This document shows positions 10,730 to 19,819 of a DNA stretch of 64,000 nt, piece by piece (the first letter of the stretch is position 1; the number at the start of each line of letters is the position of its first letter). The notes below the pieces were generated by a model, which ran no database searches, was not told the origin of the DNA, and was given only the letters and a program-made list of their open reading frames with translations. The position numbers and the translations under genes are program-made. Source of the DNA: Rothia sp. (in: high G+C Gram-positive bacteria) (GTDB lineage: Bacteria > Actinomycetota > Actinomycetes > Actinomycetales > Micrococcaceae); NCBI GenBank assembly GCA_030529845.1, contig JAUMWB010000004.1:233619-297618 (forward strand). The letters are read 5' to 3'.

Positions 10730-12010
10730 ATGACCTCTTTCCCCCGCGCCGGTGCCCAGCCTTTCTCCGCCGACCAGCTAGCAGTCCTAGACCAGCTAGT
10801 ACCCTATCAGCCGGCTGATTCCCTCCAAGCCGTCAGTAAGCTGCGGGCCCAGGGCTTCAGCGCCGAAGAATCCTCTGCCCTGCTCACCCAGGCCCGTCTT
10901 CGCACCCTGGGGGCTACCAAATTCGGGCAAGACGCCTCACACATGCTCTTCACCGAGGCCGGCTATGAGCAGGCCACCCGAGCAGCGGTTGCCGACCACC
11001 ACGCCGCCCGATTCCGGGCCGCCGGGCTCACCTCGGTTGCCGATTTGGGCTGTGGTCTGGGGGCAGACTCCCTGGCCTTTGCCCGCGCAGGATTGGCGGT
11101 GACGTCCGTTGAGCTTGACCCAGCCACAGCGGCCCTGACAGCCCATAATCTCTCCTCCTACCCCTCAGCCCAGGTGCTGGTGGGTGATGTTGAGCAGATT
11201 GACCTTAATACCCTGACGATCGTGACCGGCGAGCGCGTCTCTGCCCTCTGGCTGGACCCGGCCCGCCGCGAGGTGGAAGGCGGGTCAACGACCTCCCGGA
11301 TCTTTGATCCCGAGGCTTTCTCCCCTCCTTTTTCCTTCTTAGAGAAGCTGGCGGCAAGCGGTATCCCCATGGGGGTCAAGCTGGGGCCGGGCCTACCCCA
11401 CGAGGCGATCCCGAGCGGGGTGGAGGCTGAGTGGGTCAGTCACGGTGGCTCCGTAGTGGAGGTGGTGCTCTGGTTCAATGCCCTGGCCCGCTCCGGGGTC
11501 GCCCGCTCGGCCACCGTGCTGGGGGCAGACGCCGTCACCCGGCAGGTCCTGGGCGGGATTACTTCTCCGCTACCGGCTATCGCCGATGAGGAGCCGCTTG
11601 AGGTAACGGATCTGGGTGCCTACCTGGTTGAGCCTGATGGGGCGGTGGTCCGCTCCCATCTGGTCGCGGATTTTGCGCGGACGGTCGGGGCTACCCTGCT
11701 CGATGAAAATATTGCCTACCTGACCTCAGAATCCCCCGCGGTTAGCCCGCTGGGCCGCGCCTACCGCGTCCTGGGCACCCTGCCTCTAAACGAGAAGAAG
11801 CTACGCCGCTGGGTCAAGGACGAGGGAATTACCGCCCTGACCCTCAAAAAGCGGGGGGTCGATGTGGTCCCTGAAAAGCTGCGGGCAAGCCTGCTGGCCG
11901 GGGTGAAAAAGAAGAAGGGGGATCCCCACAAAGAAGCCACCCTGATTCTGACCCGGTTGGGCGAGGGCAGTGGCTCTCAGCGCCTAGCTATCTGGGCTGA
12001 ACCAGCCTGA
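10730..12010 (+). CDS. Class I SAM-dependent methyltransferase with THUMP-like C-terminal domain
   Basis: 426 residues. A helical N-terminal part (1-95) precedes a Rossmann methyltransferase core: SVADLGCGLGADSLAFARAG is the SAM-binding glycine loop (about 102-121), with an acidic VELDPATAALTAHNL strand end and LWLDPARRE as the catalytic-strand motif. The C-terminal 100 residues, rich in Lys/Arg (LNEKKLRRWVKDEGI), match the THUMP-like domain of a family found widely in actinobacteria. An RNA substrate is plausible but unproven. No ribosome site precedes the ATG; a TAAACT hexamer ends six bases before it, so the transcript may be leaderless. Confidence 0.8.
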   Translation: MTSFPRAGAQPFSADQLAVLDQLVPYQPADSLQAVSKLRAQGFSAEESSALLTQARLRTLGATKFGQDASHMLFTEAGYEQATRAAVADHHAARFRAAGLTSVADLGCGLGADSLAFARAGLAVTSVELDPATAALTAHNLSSYPSAQVLVGDVEQIDLNTLTIVTGERVSALWLDPARREVEGGSTTSRIFDPEAFSPPFSFLEKLAASGIPMGVKLGPGLPHEAIPSGVEAEWVSHGGSVVEVVLWFNALARSGVARSATVLGADAVTRQVLGGITSPLPAIADEEPLEVTDLGAYLVEPDGAVVRSHLVADFARTVGATLLDENIAYLTSESPAVSPLGRAYRVLGTLPLNEKKLRRWVKDEGITALTLKKRGVDVVPEKLRASLLAGVKKKKGDPHKEATLILTRLGEGSGSQRLAIWAEPA

Positions 12011-12121
12011 TTTATTACATATATCTCATCGGATTCGTCATAGAGTGAGCCGGATTCTTCTGCACTAGGCCCTGCCCCTAAGATAGAACCAGCATCGCAC
12101 CGAGACTTCTGGAGCCAGCGC

Positions 12122-13264
12122 ATGATTTTTCACCCCTCAAACCAGTCCACGATTGGTGTGGAATGGGAGGTCGCCCTCGTCGATCCCGAAACCCGCGAAC
12201 TGGCTTCACGCGCCGACGAAGTGCTGGCTTTACTCCAAGACCAATACCCCCGGGTACTCGAAGCGGCAAGCGACCGGGCCCACATCACTGGCGAATTTCT
12301 CAACAATACCGTTGAGCTAGTCACCGGTATCTGCCGAACCCCCGGTGAGGTGGCTGACCAGCTCTCCCAAGCCACCGGCGTCCTCAAAGAAGTGACCGAC
12401 CAGCTAGGCCTGGCCTTCTTCTCAGCCGGCACCCACCCCTTCTCACGGGCCCTGGACCAGAAAGTCGTGGATAAGGACCGCTACCTGCGGGTGCTGGACC
12501 GCTCCCAGTTCTGGGGCCGCCGCCAGATCATCTACGGGGTGCACGTGCACACCGGGGTGAATTCCCGGGATAAGGCCCTGCCGGTGCTCAACGGTCTCAC
12601 CAACTTCTACCCCCACCTCCTGGCCCTCTCGGCGTCCTCTCCCTTCTGGGAAGGGGAAGACACCGGCTTTGCCTCCCAGCGGGCCCAGATTTTTCAGCAG
12701 CTGCCCACCTCGGGTCTACCCTTCACCTTTGAAGACTGGGGGGACTACGAGGACTACCTCAATGACCTGGTGGTCACCGGGGTTATTGACGACCCCAGCG
12801 AAAACCGCTGGGACGTGCGCCCCGTGCCCAAGTACGGCACGGTGGAAATGCGGGCCTATGACGGGCTGGCCTCCATCCGCGACATTACGGCCCTGACCGC
12901 CTTCACCCAGTGCCTGGTAGAGTGGTTCTCCCGCCAGCTCGATGCAGGTAAGCGCATTGAGCCCCTTAAGCCCTGGCACGTACAGGAAAACAAGTGGCGG
13001 GCTGCCCGCTACGGCACTGAAGCCATCGTCATTCTCGATAACCAGAACACCGAACGCCTGGTCACCGAGGATACCCTGGGGCTACTGAACAAGCTGGAAG
13101 GCATTGCAACTGACCTAGGCTGCGCCGCTGAGCTAGCTGACGTGGAGCGCATCTGCCTGACAGGGGCAGGCTACCAGCGCCAGCGCCGAGTTGCTGCCAA
13201 AAACAACGGCAACCTGCAGGCGGTAGTGGACGATCTAACGGCCCAGGCCGTCGAGGGGCTGTAA
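12122..13264 (+). CDS. Carboxylate-amine ligase, GCS2/YbdK family
   Basis: 380 residues, the usual length for the family. The N-terminal STIGVEWEVALVDP, the ITGEFLNNTVELVTG segment, IYGVHVHTGV and the KYGTVEMRAYDGLASI segment carry the acidic and His residues of the GCS2 glutamate-cysteine ligase fold. Members are annotated as glutamate-cysteine ligases or YbdK-type ligases with weak gamma-glutamylcysteine activity. In a mycothiol-producing organism glutathione synthesis is not expected, so the physiological substrates stay open. A GGAG site lies seven bases upstream of the ATG. It converges with tsaD. Confidence 0.85.
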   Translation: MIFHPSNQSTIGVEWEVALVDPETRELASRADEVLALLQDQYPRVLEAASDRAHITGEFLNNTVELVTGICRTPGEVADQLSQATGVLKEVTDQLGLAFFSAGTHPFSRALDQKVVDKDRYLRVLDRSQFWGRRQIIYGVHVHTGVNSRDKALPVLNGLTNFYPHLLALSASSPFWEGEDTGFASQRAQIFQQLPTSGLPFTFEDWGDYEDYLNDLVVTGVIDDPSENRWDVRPVPKYGTVEMRAYDGLASIRDITALTAFTQCLVEWFSRQLDAGKRIEPLKPWHVQENKWRAARYGTEAIVILDNQNTERLVTEDTLGLLNKLEGIATDLGCAAELADVERICLTGAGYQRQRRVAAKNNGNLQAVVDDLTAQAVEGL

Positions 13265-13317
13265 GTCTCATTTTCAGCACCTCGCACACATCTGCGCGCT
13301 TGCCTGCCTACCCCCGT

Positions 13318-14424
13318 TTAGAGGGAAATTTTAGTGACGGGCAAGGAAGAATCTGCCGTAAAGTCGATGCCCGACGGATCCCGCCCCTCTGACACCAGAC
13401 GGGCCCCCAGGGCAGCCACCATAGCCCCGTTATCGGTGCAGAGGCTCAACTGGGGAATGACCAGCTTAATGCCGTGTTCGGCACAGCGCTGAGCGGTCAA
13501 CTCACGCAGGCGGGAGTTTGCGGCCACTCCCCCACCCAACAGCAGGGTGGTGATACCGCGCTCGGTACAGGCCAGCATGGCTTTCTTGGTAATCACATCG
13601 ACCACAGCCTCCTGGAAAGAGGCGGCAATATCAGCAACCGGTACTTCTTCGCCTCGGGCTTCAAAGCCTTCAACGACGCGGGCAACCGCGGTTTTCAGAC
13701 CCGAGAAGGAAAAATCGTAGCGGTGGGGACCGGGTTCCTCGGCGGTGCCCATAAACTTGCGGGTTGATAGGCCGCGCGGGAAAGCAAAAGCTGCCCCGTT
13801 GCCGTCCGCAGCTACCCGGTCAATCACCGGCCCACCCGGGTAAGGCAGACCCAGCAGACGGGCTACCTTGTCGTAGGCTTCACCGGCTGCATCATCCAGG
13901 GTGGCCCCCAGCAGCTCAACATCGCCGGTAATATCGCGCACGGCCAGAATCTCCGTGTGCCCGCCAGAGACCAGCAGAGCCCCGATTCCTTCGCTCGGCA
14001 GGCCGTCGAGAAAGTCAGCCGTATGCCCCTCAATACCGCAGTCATCGAGCAGGCCAACCCCCACATGGGCCACCAGGTGGTTGATCCCGTAGAGGGGCTT
14101 ACCGGTAGCAGTTGCCAGAGCCTTGGCGGCAGAGACGCCAACCATAAGGGCACCGGCCAACCCGGGACCTGCGGTCACGACGATAGCGTCCAGATCATCC
14201 AGGCTCACCTGGGCTTCGTCCAGGGCAGCTTGGAGGGCAGGGACCATAGCGTCCAGGTGGGCGCGAGAGGCAATTTCAGGGATGACCCCGCCGAAGCGCA
14301 CATGCTCATTCATGGAGGACGAGACGGTATTGGTCAGCAGGGTGGAACCCCGCACAATGCCGATGCCGGTTTCATCACAGGAGGATTCAATGCCCAGTAC
14401 CAGGGGTTCGGTCTTAGCGGTCAT
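13318..14424 (-). CDS. tsaD: tRNA N6-threonylcarbamoyladenosine transferase subunit TsaD
   Basis: 368 residues. TsaD transfers the threonylcarbamoyl group to A37 of ANN-decoding tRNAs within the TsaB-TsaD-TsaE complex. [15 protein letters not shown] at the start is the ASKHA phosphate-binding region; GINHLVAHV contains the HxxxH metal-binding pair; [11 protein letters not shown] and [14 protein letters not shown] are further family motifs. The ATG has an AAGGAG site nine bases upstream. The gene overlaps the end of rimI by eleven bases and is the last of alr-tsaE-tsaB-rimI-tsaD, so three of the four t6A genes are together; tsaC is not in the window. Confidence 0.96.
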   Translation of the reverse strand: MTAKTEPLVLGIESSCDETGIGIVRGSTLLTNTVSSSMNEHVRFGGVIPEIASRAHLDAMVPALQAALDEAQVSLDDLDAIVVTAGPGLAGALMVGVSAAKALATATGKPLYGINHLVAHVGVGLLDDCGIEGHTADFLDGLPSEGIGALLVSGGHTEILAVRDITGDVELLGATLDDAAGEAYDKVARLLGLPYPGGPVIDRVAADGNGAAFAFPRGLSTRKFMGTAEEPGPHRYDFSFSGLKTAVARVVEGFEARGEEVPVADIAASFQEAVVDVITKKAMLACTERGITTLLLGGGVAANSRLRELTAQRCAEHGIKLVIPQLSLCTDNGAMVAALGARLVSEGRDPSGIDFTADSSLPVTKISL

Positions 14425-14941
14425 GGCTGGTTTCTCCTTGCACAGGGGTCATCTCGGTCAGGTCACGGCGCATAATGAGGGCATCGACCCCGTCATTGTA
14501 GTAGCGACGGCGCACATGAATCTGCTGGTAGCCGTTTTTCAGGTAGAGGTCTTGGGCCCGGGGGTTATCGGCGCGTACTTCCAGCAGCATCTGTTCAGCG
14601 CCCCGGGCAGCCGCTTCGCGGGCCAGAAAATCGAGCAGAGCCCGCCCGTAGCCACGGCCCTCAAAAGCGGGGGTAACGGCTATAGTTTGCACATCGGCGG
14701 TGTCAGCCACACTCATGAGCCCGGCGTAGCCAATCACCTGCGTCCCGGTATCTACGGGGATTTCCAGGACGATATAGCCCCGAGTTTCGTGGGTGATTTC
14801 AGCTAAGAACATATCCAGCGGCCAGGCATCAGCTGGGAAAAGCTGCATTTCAAGGGCATGTACAGCAGGAATATCGTGCAGGGTCATTTCCCGGGCCCGA
14901 GCCCCGTCAGCCAGGCCCGTGGGAAGGTCGGTCAGCAGCAT
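14414..14941 (-). CDS. rimI: Ribosomal protein S18-alanine N-acetyltransferase (GNAT family)
   Basis: 175 residues of a GNAT acetyltransferase. The acetyl-CoA binding motif A is visible as [22 protein letters not shown] (about 93-114), followed by [29 protein letters not shown], where the Asn and Tyr are typical of RimI. RimI acetylates the N-terminal alanine of S18, although other N-terminal substrates are possible in actinobacteria. The start ATG shares its A with the TAA stop of tsaB (TAATG), and its 3' end overlaps tsaD: tight translational coupling inside the t6A operon. Confidence 0.88.
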   Translation of the reverse strand: MLLTDLPTGLADGARAREMTLHDIPAVHALEMQLFPADAWPLDMFLAEITHETRGYIVLEIPVDTGTQVIGYAGLMSVADTADVQTIAVTPAFEGRGYGRALLDFLAREAAARGAEQMLLEVRADNPRAQDLYLKNGYQQIHVRRRYYNDGVDALIMRRDLTEMTPVQGETSHDR

Positions 14942-15618
14942 TAGGCGCTAGCCTTCTTACGGGCGGCCGGGACCTTGGCATCAGATTCCCGCAGGTAGAG
15001 GGCGCTAGTGTCGGTACTCAGCTGCTCCAGGCCTAGGCGGGCTGCGGCGGCCAGGAGGGCCGCGGCGTCTGGCTGGATATGTTCAAAGCCGGGTTGGGCG
15101 TTCAGACCCTCGGGGTAAAGGGAAGTGCCAAAACCGTAGGCGGGTAGGGTGGGGGCCTCGCTGGCCGTCCCCACGGTGGGGCCGCTTTCTAGCTGATAGC
15201 CGCTCTCGGTTAGTTCATAGACAGCAGAGTATATTTCCTTGCGGCGGGCATCTGACGCCACCAAAAAACGGGTATGATCGGACGCCCACGCAGCAGCTTC
15301 TGCTCTCTCAGCCAGGGCGGTCAAGCTCATGATTCCATACAGGGGCTTGCTCCAGGCAAAGGCCAGGGAACGGGCGGTGACGATACCGGCGCGCAGGCCG
15401 GTGAAGGGACCGGGGCCGGTACCGGTGATGACAGCATCGATATCCTGGCCCGATACTCCTGCCTCAGCCAGAACCTCAACCACAAAGGGAGACATGACCT
15501 CAGCGTGAGAGCGTGTGTCTTCGGTCGCCCGTGAGGCAAGCAGGGTCAGCTGGTTACCATCGAGACGGCCCAGGGCCACAGAAGCTATAGCGGATGAATC
15601 AAGAGCAAGAATAAGCAC
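14941..15618 (-). CDS. tsaB: t6A biosynthesis protein TsaB
   Basis: 225 residues. LILALDSSAIASVALG opens the ASKHA fold, and ITGTGPGPFTGLRAGIVTARSLAFAWSKPLYG (about 85-116) is the conserved TsaB signature. TsaB has the fold of TsaD but lacks its metal-binding HxxxH pair, and acts as a scaffold (family knowledge). GTG start with only a weak GGTGGG site. The stop codon overlaps the rimI start. The C-terminus is a Lys/Ala-rich tail. Confidence 0.93.
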   Translation of the reverse strand: MLILALDSSAIASVALGRLDGNQLTLLASRATEDTRSHAEVMSPFVVEVLAEAGVSGQDIDAVITGTGPGPFTGLRAGIVTARSLAFAWSKPLYGIMSLTALAERAEAAAWASDHTRFLVASDARRKEIYSAVYELTESGYQLESGPTVGTASEAPTLPAYGFGTSLYPEGLNAQPGFEHIQPDAAALLAAAARLGLEQLSTDTSALYLRESDAKVPAARKKASA

Positions 15619-15690
15619 CCCACCAGTCTAGCGCGTTTAGGATCAAAGGCTCGATACTCGGCGTACGGGGAAGGGCGCTTCCAAAGGCCC

Positions 15691-16287
15691 CTATGCTCCC
15701 CCTCCACGAGTCAGATGTTCCGCTAATTCGTCCCAAACGTTTTCCCAGCGGGGTCCGCTCCCGATGAGGCGGAGGCGACGCGGTTCGGGGGCTCCCTCGT
15801 CCTCGTCCTCTTCTTCCCAACCACCCGGTGCATAGAGGGCGTAGGGATCGGTTTCGGCCAGGTCGGCACCGGTGACGCGGGTAAATTCCAGATCGAGAAT
15901 AGAGTCTGACAGGTGCTCGGCTTTGTCGCGGCCCCATTCAATGACGGTGACGGAGCGATCCAGGGAGTATTCCAGGTCGAGATCGTCCAGCTCTTCGGCG
16001 CTGGCCAGTCGGTAGGCATCCACATGCACCAGGTCGGGCCCACCGGGGCGGGGGCCGTCGGGCAGGTTGGGGTGCACTCGAGAGAGCACAAAGGTGGGAG
16101 AAATGACGCCTTCGCGCACGCCAAGCCCCTCACCCAGGGAGCGGGTGAAGGTAGTTTTTCCGGCTCCCAGTTCGCCGGTGAGAATCAAGACATCACCCGC
16201 GGCAAGATGAGGAGCTAGAGCTAGTGCTAGGGCACGGGTGTGGTCGGGGCCGGTAATTTCTATATCGAGAATATGGTCTGAGCTCAC
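15691..16287 (-). CDS. tsaE: t6A biosynthesis ATPase TsaE
   Basis: 198 residues from the GTG at 16287. The Walker A loop GELGAGKTTFTRSLGEGLGV is followed by the typical SPTFVLSRVHP and by DLVHVDAYRL; VTVIEWGRDKAEHL is the C-terminal family signature. TsaE binds and hydrolyses ATP in the TsaBDE complex. The open frame continues upstream into alr, but that part is alr read in another frame. The start lies five bases after the alr stop. The C-terminal 55 residues, with a run of acidic residues, extend beyond the minimal family length. Confidence 0.92.
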   Translation of the reverse strand: MSSDHILDIEITGPDHTRALALALAPHLAAGDVLILTGELGAGKTTFTRSLGEGLGVREGVISPTFVLSRVHPNLPDGPRPGGPDLVHVDAYRLASAEELDDLDLEYSLDRSVTVIEWGRDKAEHLSDSILDLEFTRVTGADLAETDPYALYAPGGWEEEDEDEGAPEPRRLRLIGSGPRWENVWDELAEHLTRGGGA

Positions 16288-16291
16288 GGTC

Positions 16292-17536
16292 TTAGTTCTT
16301 GTCTTTCCAGGACCCGCCAACGCTGATGCGGGTAACGCGCGGGGAAATGCGGGTAACGATTTCATAGTTGATGGTTCCGGCGGCTTCTGCCCAGTCGGTG
16401 ACCGGTGGGTTATCGCCTGAGCCGAAGAGGACGGCGGGCGCCCCCAAGAAGCCGGCGGCAGGGTCAGCCAGGCCGGGCTCACCGAGGTCAACGACCAGTT
16501 GGTCCATAGCGATTCGGCCAACTTCGCGGTAGGTGCGGGCGGGGCCGGTTGCCGGGTAGATGCGCACCGGCCCGCCGGTGGCGACTCGGGGGACGCCGTC
16601 CGCGTAGCCAACCGGTACTAGAGCCAGGGTCGTGGGCTTGTCGGTCACGTAGTTGAGCCCGTAGGAGACTCCCTGCCCGGCCGGCACCTCTTTGACGGTG
16701 TTGATGAAGGTTTGCAGGTGCATGACGGGGCGCAGCCCCAGCTCTTCAGGGGTGCTCCCTGTTAGCGGGGAGAGCCCGTAGAGCCCCAGGCCGACCCGCA
16801 CGGCATCGCGGAGCAGGCCCTCTTCTGCGCCGACGGACGCCGCACTGAAGGTTGCCGGTGTATTGGCCAGGTGGCGCAGGGTGGGGCGTAGACCGGCAGA
16901 ATGCAGGATTTCTAGTGCCCGGTCAAAGGTCGAAGACTGCTCAGCTGTTTCGGTACGCTCCGGTTCGTCAGCTACCGCTAGATGAGAAAAGACTCCAACA
17001 ACCTCTAGAAGACCAGCTTCTTCGAGCCGACGTGCGGCAGCGGCGAGCGCCGGTAACTCTGCCATGGTCACGCCGTTACGGCCTAAGCCCGTATCAACTT
17101 TCAGATGAATCCTGACCGGTTCTTTCTGCCCGCTGGCGCGATGGGCAGCGGCGATAGCTTCCAGTTCCCAAGTGCTGGAGACACCCAGCTCAAGCTGGTC
17201 TTCCAGGGCCTGGGCAAAGTTAGTGCGGGGAGTGTGGAGCCAGGCGATGATGGGGGCAGCAATACCGCCAGAGCGGAGGGCATGGGCTTCTTTGACGTGG
17301 ACAACCCCCAGGTAGTCAGCTCCTGCCGCCACCGCTGAATGTGCTACCTCTAGCGCCCCGTGACCGTAAGCGTCCGCTTTGACCACGGCGATGAGGGACC
17401 GTTGCCCAATCAGGGTTTTGATACGCCGGACGTTGTGTTCCACAGCGTCCAGGTCGATGACGGCAAGACGTTCTGCGTCTGTGGGGGCGTCAAGGGGCAC
17501 GAAGCCGTGAGCGCGATAGAGGCTGTCAAGTGGCAC
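16292..17536 (-). CDS. alr: Alanine racemase
   Basis: 414 residues. Interconverts L- and D-alanine with PLP, supplying D-alanine for peptidoglycan. The PLP lysine is Lys53 in VVKADAYGHG; the second-domain segment LALVPVGYADGVPR carries the catalytic tyrosine; GRIAMDQLVVDL is also conserved. The GTG start has a strong AGGAGG site five bases upstream. It is the first gene of the alr-tsaE-tsaB-rimI-tsaD run and is divergent from mshA across 114 bases. Confidence 0.96.
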   Translation of the reverse strand: MPLDSLYRAHGFVPLDAPTDAERLAVIDLDAVEHNVRRIKTLIGQRSLIAVVKADAYGHGALEVAHSAVAAGADYLGVVHVKEAHALRSGGIAAPIIAWLHTPRTNFAQALEDQLELGVSSTWELEAIAAAHRASGQKEPVRIHLKVDTGLGRNGVTMAELPALAAAARRLEEAGLLEVVGVFSHLAVADEPERTETAEQSSTFDRALEILHSAGLRPTLRHLANTPATFSAASVGAEEGLLRDAVRVGLGLYGLSPLTGSTPEELGLRPVMHLQTFINTVKEVPAGQGVSYGLNYVTDKPTTLALVPVGYADGVPRVATGGPVRIYPATGPARTYREVGRIAMDQLVVDLGEPGLADPAAGFLGAPAVLFGSGDNPPVTDWAEAAGTINYEIVTRISPRVTRISVGGSWKDKN

Positions 17537-17650
17537 GGTGTCCTCCTGGGGCGAATGGTCTTTCTCTCTAGCTTAGTTGAGTTTGTCGCTGGATCGTCTG
17601 CGCCAGACCTCTGCACGCTATAGCTGTGGTTGCCCAGGTAGAGTTAGAGT

Positions 17651-18856
17651 GTGAGTTTTTCTTTTCCGCTGCACCTGCACATCTTTTCGATGCACACCTC
17701 TCCCCTAGCCCAACCGGGGTCAGGGGATGCTGGCGGGATGAACGTCTACATCGAGCGTTCCCTGTCCGCTCTTCTTGAGGCTAACCCTCAGCTGACCGTG
17801 GAGGTATTTACTCTAGCTAGCTCCCGTCAACGGGCTGGGCAGGTACAGTACCACCGGCGAGCTACCGTCACCACGCTTTACCTGCCTGAGGCTGAAGGGG
17901 CTCGTAAGGAGGATCTGCCGGAACTGGTGCCGGGGTTTGCCATGGCCGTCCGAGCTCTAGCCTCGCGCCCTCCCCACGTCATTCACAGTCACTACTGGCT
18001 CTCTGGTCTGGCAGCTCTTGCTGCCTACCCGCAGGTACCGCTGGTGCACACCATGCACACCACCGCCGCAGCTAAGAACGCCAGACTGGGCGAAGGCGAG
18101 CGCCCGGAGCCCGACGTCCGTCTGCGCGGCGAGCAGGCCCTGGTGAGCAGGGCCGCTGCCCTGGTAGTTAATACCGAATATGAGGCTGACCAGATGCGGG
18201 ATTTCTATGGGGCGAGGGCATCTCAGCTGGTGACGATAGCCCCCGGGGTTGACCTGTCTATCTTCTCCCCGCGCAAGGACGTCCACCCCCTCCACGGGGG
18301 TCAGGACGACGCCACCCGCCTGGTCTTTGCTGGCCGGCCCCAGCACCTCAAGGGCCCCCACCTACTGGTGGAAGCTCTGGCCCTGCTACCAGAGGGCTTA
18401 GATGTTAGCCTCGATATCATCGGCACCTCCGGAACCAACTACGAACAACTTCTCGAGACCCGGGCGGAGGAGCTGGGGCTAGCTGACCGCGTCCGTCTGC
18501 TACCCTCGTTCCCTGCCCCCGACTTGGCGCAGGCCTTCCGACAAGCCGATATCGTTGCCTGCCCCTCGTCCTCAGAGACTTTTGGCCTGGTAGCTCTGGA
18601 GGCCTCGGCCTGCGGAACCCCGGTCCTGGCCAGCAAGGTAGACGGGCTCAGGGAGGCCGTCGCAGCCGACCGCACCGGTCTACTCGTAGACCAGCGGACG
18701 CCCGCCGCCTGGGCGGACGCCATCGAGCAGCTTGTGAGAGACCCGCACCTTCGACATGCACTGGGTACTGCCGGGGCCGAGCGCGCTCGCAGCTTTACCT
18801 GGCAGGCTACAGCCCAAAACTTCCTTCAGCTCTACCAGACTCTCAACCGCCTCTAG
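17651..18856 (+). CDS. mshA: D-inositol-3-phosphate glycosyltransferase MshA
   Basis: 401 residues of a GT-B (GT4) glycosyltransferase. The N-terminal SMHTSPLAQPGSGDAGGMNV and the HSHYWLSGL motif are characteristic of MshA, which joins UDP-GlcNAc and 1L-inositol-3-phosphate in the first step of mycothiol synthesis. The C-terminal domain has LVFAGRPQHLKGPHLLVEAL and the PSSSETFGLVALEASACGTPV nucleotide-sugar site. The GTG start lacks a ribosome site and follows two TAGAGT hexamers, so the message may be leaderless. The next gene begins nine bases after the stop, and the TAG stop is part of that gene's ribosome site. Confidence 0.92.
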   Translation: MSFSFPLHLHIFSMHTSPLAQPGSGDAGGMNVYIERSLSALLEANPQLTVEVFTLASSRQRAGQVQYHRRATVTTLYLPEAEGARKEDLPELVPGFAMAVRALASRPPHVIHSHYWLSGLAALAAYPQVPLVHTMHTTAAAKNARLGEGERPEPDVRLRGEQALVSRAAALVVNTEYEADQMRDFYGARASQLVTIAPGVDLSIFSPRKDVHPLHGGQDDATRLVFAGRPQHLKGPHLLVEALALLPEGLDVSLDIIGTSGTNYEQLLETRAEELGLADRVRLLPSFPAPDLAQAFRQADIVACPSSSETFGLVALEASACGTPVLASKVDGLREAVAADRTGLLVDQRTPAAWADAIEQLVRDPHLRHALGTAGAERARSFTWQATAQNFLQLYQTLNRL

Positions 18857-18865
18857 GAGAACCAG

Positions 18866-19642
18866 ATGACCTTTCCAATGACCCGCCAAGAGTTCGCTGA
18901 CTATCTCAACGCTTCGCGCATCACCGGGCAGGTAGCAACCGCCCGTGAGAACAACCTCGCCCATATGCGGGGCTTCGTTGAAGGTAATGAGCACCTAGAA
19001 TTCGGTGTGACATGGACCAGGAACTGGACCGTTGACGATATCTTTGAGCTCATGGCCCGCAGGGTTGGCACCAGCGCTGACCCCAACCATAGAGAAGGTC
19101 AAGACACGATCAGCGCTGACCTCTGTATCGACGGCCTGACCGAATACGCCCGCATCTTCGGTGATGCTGTTCGTGCAGGCAAAAGTCTGCTCTTTGCAAC
19201 CGGCCACCCTGCCGGTCTCTTCCCTATCTACGCGCGTCTTGCCGCAGCAGCTAAAACCCACGGCGCGACCGTCCTGACCATCAACGAGGGAGATCGATTC
19301 CTTGACGGCGATATCCGCCAAATCTTCGATGTCATCATGTTCGAGCAGTACGGCAACCTGCAGCACACCCACTTCCCCGGCCCCATGCAGCTGGCGCTGA
19401 GCCAGCTCCAGGAACGAGGAATTACACCGGGGCTTGTCATTGCCGATCACGGTCTCGCCGGGTACGCGGCATCTGCGGGGATACCCACCATCGGCATTGC
19501 AGACTGCAACGATCCCGGGCTTTTCGTTTCAGCCGAGCAAGGGCAAATTCTGGTTGCGGTGCCCATGGACGATAACGTCACCCCTCACCTCTATGAACCG
19601 GTGATTGACTTCATCCTGGCAGAGGCCGGTCTCAGTAGCTAA
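18866..19642 (+). CDS. Phosphatase-family protein (actinobacterial), coupled to mshA
   Basis: 258 residues. I recognise it as a member of an actinobacterial family called simply 'phosphatase' (Pfam PF15698 from memory, typical length about 260). Visible conserved-looking motifs are TGHPAGL (112-118), HTH (167-169), ADHGLAGYA (193-201) and ADCNDPGLF (212-220), which offer His and Asp residues for a metal or phosphoryl site. The ribosome site AGGAG overlaps the mshA stop codon, so the gene is translationally coupled to mshA. MshA yields a phosphorylated product that a phosphatase (MshA2) must dephosphorylate, and that gene is unassigned in the literature I know; this one is a candidate. The catalytic activity is inferred. 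Confidence 0.72.
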   Translation: MTFPMTRQEFADYLNASRITGQVATARENNLAHMRGFVEGNEHLEFGVTWTRNWTVDDIFELMARRVGTSADPNHREGQDTISADLCIDGLTEYARIFGDAVRAGKSLLFATGHPAGLFPIYARLAAAAKTHGATVLTINEGDRFLDGDIRQIFDVIMFEQYGNLQHTHFPGPMQLALSQLQERGITPGLVIADHGLAGYAASAGIPTIGIADCNDPGLFVSAEQGQILVAVPMDDNVTPHLYEPVIDFILAEAGLSS

Positions 19643-19669
19643 GAACGCCCTGACCAGTAAGGATACGTT

Positions 19670-19685
19670 ACTTTCAGCTGAAAGT
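19670..19685. promoter_or_regulatory. Perfect 16-base palindrome (possible operator)
   Basis: ACTTTCAGCTGAAAGT, a perfect palindrome, lies 28 bases after the phosphatase gene and about 135 bases before the sugar transferase gene. It lacks a loop, so it resembles a protein-binding site more than a terminator. The regulator is unknown. Confidence 0.35.
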
Positions 19686-19705
19686 GTGAAGCATATTTCA
19701 GAAAA

Positions 19706-19725
19706 TCGGCCTGCCCTTAGGCCGA
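19706..19725 (+). terminator. Hairpin after the mshA-phosphatase pair
   Basis: Seven-base arms (19706-19712, 19719-19725) around a six-base loop, about 65 bases past the phosphatase stop. No T tract. A weak terminator for the two-gene unit, or a leader structure of the next gene. Confidence 0.4.
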
Positions 19726-19819
19726 CTAGCACTGTAGTATTAAAAGCCTAATCGTACAGGTCTGCCCATCTCACTCTCGCACCCGGAGCAGGCATCATCA
19801 TTTAGGGGAATACACACTA

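Noticed and set aside
14414-14424. rimI/tsaD overlap as a possible frameshift or fusion
   Set aside because: Both proteins are complete with normal ends; the eleven-base overlap is ordinary operon packing.
16288-16611. N-terminal extension of the tsaE frame into alr
   Set aside because: This part is alr read in another frame. TsaE homology begins right after the GTG at 16287.
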